A stretch of DNA of 64,000 nucleotides. Origin: Anaerozeibacter quisquiliarum. GTDB taxonomy: Bacteria; Bacillota; Clostridia; Christensenellales; Aristaeellaceae. The position numbers were made by a program, and so were the translations under genes. Below are positions 50,492-59,856 of the stretch, piece by piece. The stretch lies in the NCBI GenBank assembly GCA_051162045.1, contig JBISDI010000023.1. One strand, written 5' to 3'. Under the pieces are notes generated by a model, which saw only the letters and a list, made by a program, of their open reading frames with translations, was not told the origin of the DNA and did not search any database. The number at the start of each line of letters is the position of its first letter. Position 1 is the first letter of the stretch.

Positions 50492-51559
50492 TTGTCGCAG
50501 GACGGTGGGAAGACCGAACGCGCAACACCGCGCAAGCGGTCGGACGAGCGCAAGAAGGGCAACATCTTTCAGAGCCGCGACGTGGTCACCGCGTTTTCGC
50601 TGCTCGGGATGATGTACCTGATGCGCATGGGCGGCGGCCTGTTGATCGAGCGGCTGGCGGACATGATGCGCGAGAGCCTCGGGGCGATCGGCGGGGTGCA
50701 GCAGCTGGGGCTGCGGGACGCGGCGGGGATGATAAAGGGCTTCATCATTCAGGCGGGGATGCTGATCCTGCCGATCGGCGGGGTCGCGATGCTGCTGGGC
50801 GTTATGCTCACCGGCGCACAGACGCGGTTCCTGGTCACGCCCAGCCTGCTTACGCCCAAGTTCTCCCGGATCAGCCCGTTGTCGGGGCTTAAGAGCCTGT
50901 TCTCGAAGAAGACGCTGGTCGAGCTGCTCAAGGGGCTGGTCAAGGTGGTTATCATCGGCAGCATCTTGTTTGCCGACATCCGCGATGCGTTGCCCAGCGT
51001 CGTGCTCAGCCCGTTGGTCGACCCGTTCAGGAGCCTTGGCTGGGTGGCGGGCGCGATCCTGGACGTCTCGGTGCGGATCGCAATGTTCATGGCGATGTTC
51101 GCCGCGTTCGACTACTTCTACCAGTGGTGGGACTATGAGAAGCGGATGATGATGAGCAAGCAGGAGATCAAGGAAGAGTACAAGCGCATGGAAGGCGACC
51201 CCAACGTCAAGGGACGCATACGCTCGATCCAGCGCCGGATGGCGATGATGCGCATGATGAGCAAGGTCAAGACCGCCGACGTGGTCATAAGGAACCCGAC
51301 CCACTACGCGGTGGCGCTCAAGTACGACCCGCCGAAGTACGCCTCGCCCGTGGTGGTGGCCAAGGGCGCGGATCTGGTGGCGCTTCGGATTGTCAAGCTG
51401 GCCGAGGAGCACGGGGTGTACGTCACCGAGAACCGCGCGCTCGCCCGCGGGCTGTTCGAGGCGGTCGAGCTGGACCGGCAGATCCCCGAGGCGTTCTACA
51501 AGCCGGTCGCGGACATCATCGCGTTCATCTATAACCTGAAGAAGAGGCGGCATGCATGA
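50492..51559 (+). CDS. flhB: Flagellar export switch protein FlhB
   Basis: Export-specificity switch of 355 residues, with four membrane helices and a C-terminal cytoplasmic domain. The autocleavage motif NPTH is intact (Asn268-Pro269 in VIRNPTHYAVALKY). The start is TTG, supported by GGAGGAG, and the N-terminus GGKTERATPRKRSDERKKGN is standard. Confidence 0.96.
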   Translation: MSQDGGKTERATPRKRSDERKKGNIFQSRDVVTAFSLLGMMYLMRMGGGLLIERLADMMRESLGAIGGVQQLGLRDAAGMIKGFIIQAGMLILPIGGVAMLLGVMLTGAQTRFLVTPSLLTPKFSRISPLSGLKSLFSKKTLVELLKGLVKVVIIGSILFADIRDALPSVVLSPLVDPFRSLGWVAGAILDVSVRIAMFMAMFAAFDYFYQWWDYEKRMMMSKQEIKEEYKRMEGDPNVKGRIRSIQRRMAMMRMMSKVKTADVVIRNPTHYAVALKYDPPKYASPVVVAKGADLVALRIVKLAEEHGVYVTENRALARGLFEAVELDRQIPEAFYKPVADIIAFIYNLKKRRHA

Positions 51560-53592
51560 GGAAGTTACTGGACAACGCACTGACGCTGTTCATCATCGGC
51601 ATCATATTCCTGCTGATCGTGCCGCTGGGCGCCGGTCTGCTCGACGTGATGCTCATCATCAACATCGCCTTTTCGTTGATCATCCTGCTGATCTCGATGC
51701 ACATCCGCGAGCCGCTGGAGTTTTCGGTGTTTCCGTCGGTGCTGCTGGTCACGACGCTGCTGCGCGTGTCGCTCAGCGTGTCGGCCACGCGGCTGATCCT
51801 CGGCAACGGCGGCGACGCCGGGCAGGTGATCCGCACCTTCGGCAACTTCGTCGTGGGCGGCAACGTGGTGGTCGGCTTCGTGGTGTTCCTGATTATCGTG
51901 GTGGTGCAGTTCATCGTGATTACCAAGGGCGCCGAGCGCGTGGCCGAGGTGGCCGCACGCTTCACGCTGGACGCCATGCCCGGCAAGCAGATGGCGGTGG
52001 ACGCCGACCTGAACTCCGGCCTGATCGACGAGGCGACCGCCCGGCAGCGCCGCCAGAAGGTACAGCGCGAGGCCGATTTTTACGGCTCGATGGACGGCGC
52101 TTCGAAGTTCATCAAGGGCGACGCGATCATGTCGATCATCACGCTGTTCGTCAACAGCCTGGGCGGCATCATCATCGGCATGGTGATGGGCGGCAAGAGC
52201 ATTACCGAGGTGCTGAACGTCTACATCATCGCCACCGTCGGCGACGGCCTGGTGTCGCAGATCCCGGCGCTGTTGATCTCGACCGCCACCGGCATGGTGG
52301 TGACGCGCGCGGCGTCGGTCAACAGCTTCAGCGAGGACCTCAAGACGCAGATCATCTCCTACCCGATCGCGCTGACGATCGCGGGCGGCGTGCTGATAAC
52401 GATGTCGATGATCCCGGGCTTCCCGGTGATCGTGCTGCTGATTGTGGGCGGCGCGCTGATCTTCCTCGCGGCCGCGCTGACGCGCCGCAAGCCCCAAACC
52501 GACGCCCAGGAGGAAAAGGACCTGCCGGTCAGCGAGTCGGAGTTCTACCGCAACACCGAGAACATCTACTCGCTGCTCGCGGTCGAGCCGATCGAGGTGA
52601 ACGTGGGCTACAGCCTGATCCCGCTCGTGGACGAAGCCAAGGGCGGCAACTTCATCAACCGCGTGGTCATGCTCCGCCGGCAGTTCGCCGAGGAGATGGG
52701 CATGGTGGTGCCCGCGGTCACGCTGCGCGACGACGCGCAGTTGGGCGTCAACGAGTACGCGATCAAGGTCAAGGGCGAGGTGGCGGCGAGGGGCGAGGTG
52801 CTGGCCGACCACTTCCTGGCGATGAACCCGATCGAGGGCGCGCAGGAGCTCGACGGGATCGACACGATCGAGCCGGCGTTTGAAATCCCCGCAAAGTGGA
52901 TCGCGGCCGACCTGCGCGAGATGGCGCAGATGAGCGGCTACACCGTGATCGACCCGCTGTCGGTGATCGTGACGCACCTGTCCGAGGTGATCAAGCAGAA
53001 CGCGAAGGCCCTCTTCGGGCGCAAGGAACTGATCTTGCTATTGGACAACCTGCGCAAGGTCAACAAGGAACTGGTGGACGACCTGGTGCCGGGCGTGGTT
53101 TCGCACCTCGAGCTGCAAAAGGTGCTGGGGAATCTCTTGGGCGAGCAGATCCCCATCCGCGACTTCGAGACCATCCTCGAGACGGTGGGCGAGTATGCGC
53201 CCACGGTCAAGGACAGCGACCTGATTACCGAGTACGTGCGCCAGGCGCTCAGGCGCACGATCACCCGAAGGTTCGCGCAGGACGGCAGCTTGAAGGTGAT
53301 TACGCTCAACCCGGAGATCGAGAACCTGATCATGGGCGGCGTGCGCAAGAGCGGCGCGAACTCCTACGTGTCGCTCGAGCCGGAGGTGCTGCAAAACATC
53401 GTGAACTCGCACATGGAGCAGGAGCGCAAGCTCAAGGATCAGCTGTCCGACCTGATCGTGCTGACCTCACCCGTCGTGCGCTGCTATTATAAAAAGTTGA
53501 TCGAGCAGTTCTCCTCGGATGCGGTGGTGCTGTCCTTCAGCGAGATCAACAACGACGTCAATATCCAGGCGCTCGGCACCATTTCGATCTGA
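51556..53592 (+). CDS. flhA: Flagellar export protein FlhA
   Basis: Largest export-gate component, 678 residues: about eight membrane helices in the first 320 residues and a large cytoplasmic domain that docks chaperones. The FHIPEP signature RFTLDAMPGKQMAVDAD is intact. It overlaps flhB by 4 bp. The flhF and flhG genes that usually follow are absent. Confidence 0.97.
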   Translation: MRKLLDNALTLFIIGIIFLLIVPLGAGLLDVMLIINIAFSLIILLISMHIREPLEFSVFPSVLLVTTLLRVSLSVSATRLILGNGGDAGQVIRTFGNFVVGGNVVVGFVVFLIIVVVQFIVITKGAERVAEVAARFTLDAMPGKQMAVDADLNSGLIDEATARQRRQKVQREADFYGSMDGASKFIKGDAIMSIITLFVNSLGGIIIGMVMGGKSITEVLNVYIIATVGDGLVSQIPALLISTATGMVVTRAASVNSFSEDLKTQIISYPIALTIAGGVLITMSMIPGFPVIVLLIVGGALIFLAAALTRRKPQTDAQEEKDLPVSESEFYRNTENIYSLLAVEPIEVNVGYSLIPLVDEAKGGNFINRVVMLRRQFAEEMGMVVPAVTLRDDAQLGVNEYAIKVKGEVAARGEVLADHFLAMNPIEGAQELDGIDTIEPAFEIPAKWIAADLREMAQMSGYTVIDPLSVIVTHLSEVIKQNAKALFGRKELILLLDNLRKVNKELVDDLVPGVVSHLELQKVLGNLLGEQIPIRDFETILETVGEYAPTVKDSDLITEYVRQALRRTITRRFAQDGSLKVITLNPEIENLIMGGVRKSGANSYVSLEPEVLQNIVNSHMEQERKLKDQLSDLIVLTSPVVRCYYKKLIEQFSSDAVVLSFSEINNDVNIQALGTISI

Positions 53593-53617
53593 CGCAGATT
53601 GAGGGAAGGACGTTTGA

Positions 53618-54391
53618 ATGGAACAGGGCAAGGAACCGGCCAATCGCATATCCAAGCAAACCTGGCTTCGCTACGCCGCGACCCGCGATTCGGGGCTGCG
53701 CAACGAGATCCTCATGGAGTACCTGTACATCGTCAACTGCAGCCTCAAAAAATCGCAGACGCTGATCCGCAACCGCGAGGACGCAGAGGACATGGCCAGC
53801 CAGGGGGTGATCGAGCTGATCGCGTGCATCGACCGCTACGACGTGGAACGGGGCGTGCAGTTCGATTCGTTCGCGTCGATCCGGGTGCGCGGGGCCATGG
53901 TGGACTATATCCGCAAGAAGGACTGGGTGTCGCGCGACATCCGCAAGCGGCTCAAGCGCATCCAGCAGGCGGAGGAACAACTGCGGGGGGAACTGCAGCG
54001 CGACCCCGACGACGAGGAACTGGCGGAGCGTATGGGCATCACGGCAGAGGAGTTGGCCAAGGCGCGCTCGGACGAGGTCAACTACGCGATCGTGTCGTTT
54101 GAGGAGACGATCTCAGATACGGGCATGACGCTGATGGATGTCATCGAGGACGCGCAGGCGCACTCGCCCGAGCGCCGGATGCTGGAGCGCGACTTCACCC
54201 GACATCTGGCCCGCTGCATCGACGAGCTGGAAGAGAAGGAGCGCACCGTGATCTCACTGTACTACTACGAGGAGCTCAAGCTCAAGGAGATCGCATTCGT
54301 GCTGAACCTCACGGTGTCCCGGGTATCGCAAATCCACTCCAAGGCGCTGACCAAACTCAAGGCGCGCATCGAGCAGTACATGAAAGACTAG
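53618..54391 (+). CDS. sigD: RNA polymerase sigma factor for flagellar genes (FliA/SigD)
   Basis: Sigma-28-type factor of 257 residues. Region 2 (DMASQGVIELIACIDRYDVE and FASIRVRGAMVDYIRKKDWV) and region 4 (VISLYYYEELKLKEIAFVLN) are complete. It ends the early flagellar operon and should read the promoters at 55950 and 61576; FlgM encoded downstream is its inhibitor. Confidence 0.94.
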   Translation: MEQGKEPANRISKQTWLRYAATRDSGLRNEILMEYLYIVNCSLKKSQTLIRNREDAEDMASQGVIELIACIDRYDVERGVQFDSFASIRVRGAMVDYIRKKDWVSRDIRKRLKRIQQAEEQLRGELQRDPDDEELAERMGITAEELAKARSDEVNYAIVSFEETISDTGMTLMDVIEDAQAHSPERRMLERDFTRHLARCIDELEEKERTVISLYYYEELKLKEIAFVLNLTVSRVSQIHSKALTKLKARIEQYMKD

Positions 54392-54439
54392 CGTCCTACA
54401 TTGCGTCAGGACGCCAACCAGGAAAGCGGGGGAAGGGCA

Positions 54440-55177
54440 ATGAACAACGCGATTTACGCCGCCACCACCGGCATGATTAACCAGGCGCGCACGCTCGACG
54501 TGGCGGCCAGCAACATCGCCAACGCCGAGACCGCGGGCTACAAGCGCGACCAGCTGATTACATCCAGCTTCAGCGAGCGGCTGGTCAATCGGTTGGAGGG
54601 ACAGGCCACCGAGATCGGCGCGCACACCCACGGAGCAATCGTCGGCGAGCTGGTGACCGACTACACCCAGGGCCGGCTCGAGTCCACCGCTCGCACGCTC
54701 GACTTCGCCATCCTGGGCGAAGGCTACTTCAGCGTCGAGGGCCCGGACGGCGAGAACGCCGTCACCCGCGACGGCCACTTCGAGGTGGACGCGGAAGGGT
54801 TCCTGCGCACCGCCAGCGGCGGCTACGTGCTGGGCGAGGGCGGGCGCATCGAGGTGGGCCTGGGCCGGGTGACGGTCGACCAGCTCGGGCAGGTGACGAG
54901 TGACGGACAAGAGGTCGATCGGCTCGCGATCATCGTGCCGGGCGAGGAGGCGGCCGGGTATGCCAAGCGCGCCGGCAACATCCTGGAGCCGCCGGACGGC
55001 GGGAACGCGTTCACCGGGCGGATCGCGCAGGGCCAGCTCGAGCGTTCGAACGTCGACAGCATCCACGAAATGAGCCAAATGATGGCGGCGTCGCGCGCGT
55101 TCCAGTCCTGCGCGCAAGCACTGAAGGCGATCGATCAGATCAACCAAAAGAGCGTGAACGAGATCGGACGCGTGTAG
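54440..55177 (+). CDS. flgF: Flagellar basal-body rod protein, FlgF-like
   Basis: Distal rod protein of 245 residues. It starts MNNAIYAATTGMINQARTLD, with axial motif ASNIANAETAGYKRD, and has FAILGEGYFSVEGPDGENA in the middle. It could equally be called a FlhO-type rod protein. The GGGGGAAGG site precedes the ATG; an upstream in-frame start is unsupported. Confidence 0.85.
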   Translation: MNNAIYAATTGMINQARTLDVAASNIANAETAGYKRDQLITSSFSERLVNRLEGQATEIGAHTHGAIVGELVTDYTQGRLESTARTLDFAILGEGYFSVEGPDGENAVTRDGHFEVDAEGFLRTASGGYVLGEGGRIEVGLGRVTVDQLGQVTSDGQEVDRLAIIVPGEEAAGYAKRAGNILEPPDGGNAFTGRIAQGQLERSNVDSIHEMSQMMAASRAFQSCAQALKAIDQINQKSVNEIGRV

Positions 55178-55191
55178 GGGAGGGATAGCAG

Positions 55192-55902
55192 ATGATCAAC
55201 GGGTTTTACGCGGCCAAGTCGGGCATGCGAACTGCCCAGTTCAGCCTGGACGTGACGGGCAACAACATCGCCAACGCCAACACCGACGGCTACCAGGCCA
55301 GGAGCGCTAACTTCGCCGACCTGATCTACACCCGCACACAGGGCTTGGAAGTGGTGGCGGGCAACGGCGTCCGGGCGGTGTCGACCAGCATGTCGAACGC
55401 TCAAAACCCCTTTCTCGGCGAGGGCCGGTACTCGGCGGCCATCGTAGGCGAGGGTTACTACGCCGTGCAGAACCCGGCCGAGGATGCCGAGCAGGAGGTG
55501 CTCTACATGCGCGCGAGCGCGTTCGCGCTGACGAGCGACGGCAACGCCACCTATCTGGTCGCCCAGGGCGGGGCCTATGTGCTGGACGAGGCCGGGCAGC
55601 GGATCGAGGTTCAAAACGGCGACGTGGATGCGGCGCTTCGGCGCATCGCGCTGCTGCGAATCCCGAACCCCGGCGCGATGACGGCGCTTGGCGGCGGCCA
55701 GTTCATGCTGACCGAGCAGGCGGGCGAGGCCGCGGCCGACGAGACCTCTACCATGAACATCGGTGTGATGGCGGGTTCGAACGTCGACATGAGCATGGAA
55801 ATGGCGCATATGATCGTGGCGCAGCGCGGTTTTCAGATGAACGCTCGGATGCTGCAGACGATCGACGAGATCGAGCAGACCGCCAGCATGCTCAATGGAT
55901 AA
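55192..55902 (+). CDS. flgG: Flagellar basal-body rod protein, FlgG-like
   Basis: Distal rod protein of 236 residues, 14 bp after the previous gene. N-terminal FSLDVTGNNIANANTDGYQA and C-terminal MAHMIVAQRGFQMNARMLQ are the axial ends. It is the FlhP/FlgG-type partner; the two rod genes may be named either way round. Confidence 0.85.
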   Translation: MINGFYAAKSGMRTAQFSLDVTGNNIANANTDGYQARSANFADLIYTRTQGLEVVAGNGVRAVSTSMSNAQNPFLGEGRYSAAIVGEGYYAVQNPAEDAEQEVLYMRASAFALTSDGNATYLVAQGGAYVLDEAGQRIEVQNGDVDAALRRIALLRIPNPGAMTALGGGQFMLTEQAGEAAADETSTMNIGVMAGSNVDMSMEMAHMIVAQRGFQMNARMLQTIDEIEQTASMLNG

Positions 55903-55949
55903 GCTTTGTTAATTCTTCTAATACCCATGTAATCGGTACGGTTCTACGC

Positions 55950-55976
55950 TAAACTATCCGGGCAAACCTACGATAT
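55950..55976 (+). promoter_or_regulatory. Sigma-28 promoter of the flgM operon
   Basis: TAAA (55950-55953), exactly 15 bp, then TACGATAT (55969-55976). This matches the SigD consensus TAAA-N15-GCCGATAT except at the first two -10 bases. It lies 20 bp before the flgM ATG. Confidence 0.85.
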
Positions 55977-55995
55977 ATAGTATGGGTGATGAGAT

Positions 55996-56310
55996 ATGAA
56001 GGTCAATCCCATGCAGGTAGAAAAGCTGTACAACGCTCAGACAGTGGAGGCAGCTACGATTTCTCCCAAGGAGGAGCGCAAGTATTTTGCCGTCGGCAAG
56101 GACAACTTGGCGTTGTCTGACAACGCGCGCGCCCATTCGGAACTCGACAGCGTGGTGAACATGGTGATCGACGAGGCCACCAAGTCCACCCCCGCCGATC
56201 GGTTGCTCAAGTACAAGGGCGAGATCACGCTCGGTAGCTACCGTGTGCCTGCCGAACAGATCGCTGCGGCCATGCTGGGTCACCGGCCCGACGGGACGCT
56301 GGGCGCATGA
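55996..56310 (+). CDS. flgM: Anti-sigma-28 factor FlgM
   Basis: A 104-residue inhibitor of the flagellar sigma factor. The C-terminal half VVNMVIDEATKSTPADRLLK followed by YKGEITLGSYRVPAEQIAAAM matches FlgM, where these helices bind sigma-28. FlgM is exported after hook completion. It is first in the late operon and overlaps flgN by 4 bp. Confidence 0.88.
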   Translation: MKVNPMQVEKLYNAQTVEAATISPKEERKYFAVGKDNLALSDNARAHSELDSVVNMVIDEATKSTPADRLLKYKGEITLGSYRVPAEQIAAAMLGHRPDGTLGA

Positions 56311-56732
56311 GCCGCCTCGGCGATTTGGCGTCGATTCTTCAGGAGCAGCAGGCGGTTTACGCCAAGATGCTCCGGCAAGAAGAGGAGAAGGCGTCGGCCC
56401 TCATGGCGGGCGACACCGAGGCGCTTCGCCCGGTGATGGGCGCGCAGCAGGCGTTGCTCGTCTGCGCCAAGGCGCTCGAGGACAAACGCGTCGCCCTATG
56501 CGAGGCGTTTGGTTCGGTTACGCTGCGCGAACTGATCGAAAGCGGCGAGGAATACCGCGAGGCGCTGGAACCTAAGTTTACGCAGCTCAGCGAGACGGTG
56601 CTCTCGCTCAAGAAGCTGAACGCGCGCAACCAGAAATTGCTGGAAACCCGGCTCGACACGATCCGCTTCATGAGCGAGCAACTGGGGCTTCATGCGATTA
56701 CCTACTCAAAGGGCGTAAATGTCAAGGCCTGA
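56307..56732 (+). CDS. flgN: Flagellar export chaperone FlgN
   Basis: A 141-residue, all-helical chaperone for FlgK and FlgL. The pattern LASILQEQQAVYAKMLRQEE and LSLKKLNARNQKLLETRLD is typical of FlgN/YvyG. Position between flgM and flgK supports the call. Confidence 0.85.
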   Translation: MSRLGDLASILQEQQAVYAKMLRQEEEKASALMAGDTEALRPVMGAQQALLVCAKALEDKRVALCEAFGSVTLRELIESGEEYREALEPKFTQLSETVLSLKKLNARNQKLLETRLDTIRFMSEQLGLHAITYSKGVNVKA

Positions 56733-56760
56733 TCGATTTTGACGGGCGAGGAGCAACCAT

Positions 56761-58347
56761 ATGAGACCGACGTTTTACGGGTTCGAGGCCGCCAGGAGCG
56801 GGCTGACCGCGGCGCAGATGGCGCTGGACGTGACCGGGCACAACATCGCCAACTTGGAAACGCCCGGCTATTCGCGCCAGTTGATCGAGCAATCCTCCAC
56901 CTACTACGGCTCCGCGAGCGACAAACTCAAGCCGGTCACCCTGTTGGCGGGCGGCATCGGCGTGACGGTCGACGGCGTCGATCAGGCGCGCAGCGCGTTC
57001 CTCGACCGGCGTTTCCGCGACGCCACGTCGGCGGACACCGCCAACCAGAAGACGCTTGACATCCTGTCCGACATCGAAAACCAATTCGACGAGGGCCGGG
57101 GCGACGGGCTCAATGCCATGCTCGAGGGCTTCTACAAGCAGCTCGAGGTGTTCTCGCTCAACGCGGGCGTCGAGGAATACGCCAGCATGACGCGCTCGAA
57201 CGCCCAAAAAGTCGCGCAGACCTTCAATGAATACAGCCGCCAGCTCGACCAGGTTCGCAATCAGACGATCGACGAGATGCGGCAGATTGCCATTCCCGAC
57301 GCCAACCGCGCGCTGGTCAAGATCCGCGACCTGAACGAACAGATCCAGATGGCGAAGCTCCAGGGCAACGAGGCCAACGAGCTGATCGACCTGCGCGGCC
57401 AGCAGATCGACAAGCTGTCCGGGTACATCAAGATCGAGGTCACGCCCAATCACATCGACAAGATGGTGGGCGGCATTATGCAGAAGGTAGAGGATGGGAC
57501 GGTCGACATCACGGTAAAGCAAGCGTCGGCTCCCGCCGGGGATCGAGTCTTGCTGCATTCGACGGATAAGCCCGAGGAATTGGCGCTCTTTGCTGGTGTC
57601 ACGCGCATTGAAGATACGACCGATATCAACAGCATAGATACCACTCAGGCGAATATTGGGGTAAGCAAGGACAACTTTACCACCCACGCAAGGTTGGATC
57701 TTCAGAGCGGAGGCTCGCTCTTCGGCGCGATCCGGGTGCTGACCGGCAAGGGCAGCTATCACAGCGGCCCTGGCGCGACCTACACGACCGACTTTCGCGG
57801 CCTGCCGTTCTATAAGCAATCTCTCGACGATCTGGCGAACGGATTTGCGTCCAAGTTCAATGAACTCAACAGCAAGAACGGGGATTTGTTTTCGGGCACG
57901 GGGGCCAAGAACATTGCGGTTACCGACGAATGGCTTGCAAAGGCCAGCCACATCGTGTCCAGCACGGAGGCGCCTCCGCTCGGCATGACCAAGCCGCCCA
58001 AGGGCTGGAATGACAACATCCTGCGCATGGTCAGGGCGATGGACGAGGACCTCTCCGGCGATTTCCCCGCGCTCAAACTCCGCGGCGGCTTCACCAAGCA
58101 CATGGTGTCGCTGATGGGCGACGTGGCGATCGACGTGGACTATATGAAAGAGATCGGCGGCACCAGCGAAATGGTGTTGGGCGCGATCGACAATCAGCGC
58201 GAATCGCTGATGGGCGTTTCGCTCAACGAGGAGGCCGCCAACCTGATGAAGTACCAGCAGGCGTTCTCGGCTTCGGCGCGCGTGATGACCGCGCTCGACG
58301 AGGCGCTGGACGTGCTGATTAACCGCATGGGCGTCGTGGGCCGCTGA
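56761..58347 (+). CDS. flgK: Flagellar hook-associated protein 1 (FlgK)
   Basis: First hook-filament junction protein, 528 residues. N-terminal GLTAAQMALDVTGHNIANLE and C-terminal NEEAANLMKYQQAFSASARV are the conserved ends. The middle (about residues 200-330) is less conserved, with more AT-rich codons near 57530-57680. Confidence 0.95.
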   Translation: MRPTFYGFEAARSGLTAAQMALDVTGHNIANLETPGYSRQLIEQSSTYYGSASDKLKPVTLLAGGIGVTVDGVDQARSAFLDRRFRDATSADTANQKTLDILSDIENQFDEGRGDGLNAMLEGFYKQLEVFSLNAGVEEYASMTRSNAQKVAQTFNEYSRQLDQVRNQTIDEMRQIAIPDANRALVKIRDLNEQIQMAKLQGNEANELIDLRGQQIDKLSGYIKIEVTPNHIDKMVGGIMQKVEDGTVDITVKQASAPAGDRVLLHSTDKPEELALFAGVTRIEDTTDINSIDTTQANIGVSKDNFTTHARLDLQSGGSLFGAIRVLTGKGSYHSGPGATYTTDFRGLPFYKQSLDDLANGFASKFNELNSKNGDLFSGTGAKNIAVTDEWLAKASHIVSSTEAPPLGMTKPPKGWNDNILRMVRAMDEDLSGDFPALKLRGGFTKHMVSLMGDVAIDVDYMKEIGGTSEMVLGAIDNQRESLMGVSLNEEAANLMKYQQAFSASARVMTALDEALDVLINRMGVVGR

Positions 58348-58794
58348 CGCGGTCACGCGCATCTGGCTGCGGCCATATGCGCGTGAGTCGGGGGCGACGG
58401 GGCCGCCTGCCTGTCGGCCTGCGGGCCTCCCGGGCGGCAGGCGGGCGGGAAGCGATTGCGAGTCGGTCGGCTGCGGCCTCCCTTGGTCGCAATCGCATTC
58501 ACGCCCCCGGTACATGCCCGTGGGCGCGTGGTGACGGGGGCTGCGGCCCCCCATTCCCCCGGGGAGGGGAACGAGAGAGCGGGGGCGACCATTGCGAATT
58601 GAGGTCGGCTGCGGCCTCCCTTGGTCGCAATCGCATTCACGCCCCCGGTACATGCCCGTGGGCGCGTGGTTACGGGGGCTGCGGCCCCCCATTCCCCCGG
58701 GAAGGGGAACGGAGGAACGGCCGGGTCTTCCTTTTTAGGGGGCCATGGGTATTGGCAACACCTGACAACCAATTCAGAACGGAGTTGATCTTGC
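58348..58794. other. Noncoding gap with direct repeats between flgK and flgL
   Basis: 447 bp, very G+C-rich, with no gene recognised. It holds two 109-bp direct repeats (see separate entry) and two CATTCCCCCGG palindromes. flgK and flgL are normally adjacent, so this is an insertion within the operon. Confidence 0.7.
58465..58711 (+). repeat. Two 109-bp direct repeats, 138-bp period
   Basis: Copies at 58465-58573 and 58603-58711 differ at only two positions. Each ends with a CCCCCCATTCCCCCGGG-type hairpin. The spacer is about 29 bp. Confidence 0.9.
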
Positions 58795-59787
58795 GTGCGC
58801 CTGACCAACCGCATGATGGCCGACAACTACTTGAAGGGCCTCAGCCGCGCCATGAAGGACTTGAACGACCTCAATACCAAGGTGTCGAGCCAGCGCAGGT
58901 TCCTCAAGATGTCCGAGGATCCGGCGGCTTCGCTCAAGGCTCACGACGCCAGGCGCGATCTGTCGCGGCTCGATCAGTTCAAGGGCAACCTGGACGACGC
59001 CCAGGCATTGCTCGACGAATCCGAAAACGCGCTGTCGGTCATCAACGAGGTGGGCACGAGCGCCCTTGCGCAGGTGCTGCAAGGCGTGAACGGCACGATG
59101 GCCGAGGCCGACCGCAAGACGATCGCCGACCAGCTCAAGAAGTTCCAGGAGATGCTGGTTGGCACCGGCAACGCGCAGGTATCCGACCGCTATCTGTTCG
59201 GCGGCATGCAGTTTGAGAATCCGCCGTTTACCGTGAAAGAAGTTGGCGGCGTCGATACGCTGCATTACAACGGCAAGGATCTGAACGAAGCGGGGCACAC
59301 CCCCGACGCGGAGCACCGTTATGTGGACGTGGGCATCGGGCTGTCGTTCGGTGCCGGCGATACCGTAAACCAGCAGTCGGCGCTCGACACGGCCTATTCG
59401 GGCGCGAAGTTATTAGGGCACGGGATGGAAACGGTAGGCGGCGTTTCTATGCCCAACAACCTCTACAATCTGCTGGGCAAGATCGCGGACAAGTTTGAGT
59501 CGGGCGATTTGGCCGACATCGCGGCGTATCGCGAACACCTCGAGAACCGCGTGGCCGACATCCGCGGGCAGTACGTGGGCGTCGGCGAGAAGACCAACTA
59601 TGTCTCCTTCTTCCTCGATCGCAATGCCCGCTCCAACGTCACCGCCACCGCGCGGCGCATGGACGCGGAGGATCTGCCGCTCGAGGAGGGCGCGATGCTG
59701 TTCGCCGAACAGCGGATGATGTACAACGCCTGCCTGCAGATGGGTACGAAGCTGCTGCAGCCATCCCTGATGGACTTCATGACTTAG
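58795..59787 (+). CDS. flgL: Flagellar hook-associated protein 3 (FlgL)
   Basis: Second junction protein, 330 residues. It starts with GTG (MRLTNRMMADNYLKGLSRAM). FLKMSEDPAASLKAHDARRD and the C-terminal FAEQRMMYNACLQMGTKLLQ are typical of FlgL. GGAG precedes the start at a slightly long distance. Confidence 0.93.
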   Translation: MRLTNRMMADNYLKGLSRAMKDLNDLNTKVSSQRRFLKMSEDPAASLKAHDARRDLSRLDQFKGNLDDAQALLDESENALSVINEVGTSALAQVLQGVNGTMAEADRKTIADQLKKFQEMLVGTGNAQVSDRYLFGGMQFENPPFTVKEVGGVDTLHYNGKDLNEAGHTPDAEHRYVDVGIGLSFGAGDTVNQQSALDTAYSGAKLLGHGMETVGGVSMPNNLYNLLGKIADKFESGDLADIAAYREHLENRVADIRGQYVGVGEKTNYVSFFLDRNARSNVTATARRMDAEDLPLEEGAMLFAEQRMMYNACLQMGTKLLQPSLMDFMT

Positions 59788-59856
59788 AGCAGCCGCCGAG
59801 CTATTCGGGCGCCCGTTGGCGGGTGCTTATCCGCATTGTATCGGGGGAAATGATGC

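Noticed and set aside
56722..58692. Long minus-strand open frame (about 656 codons) across flgK and the repeat region
   Set aside because: Antisense of flgK; its apparent repeated protein segment is only the 109-bp DNA repeat read in frame.
58465..58711. CRISPR-like repeat pair
   Set aside because: Only two copies of 109 bp with a 29-bp gap, no cas genes and the wrong dimensions for a CRISPR array.
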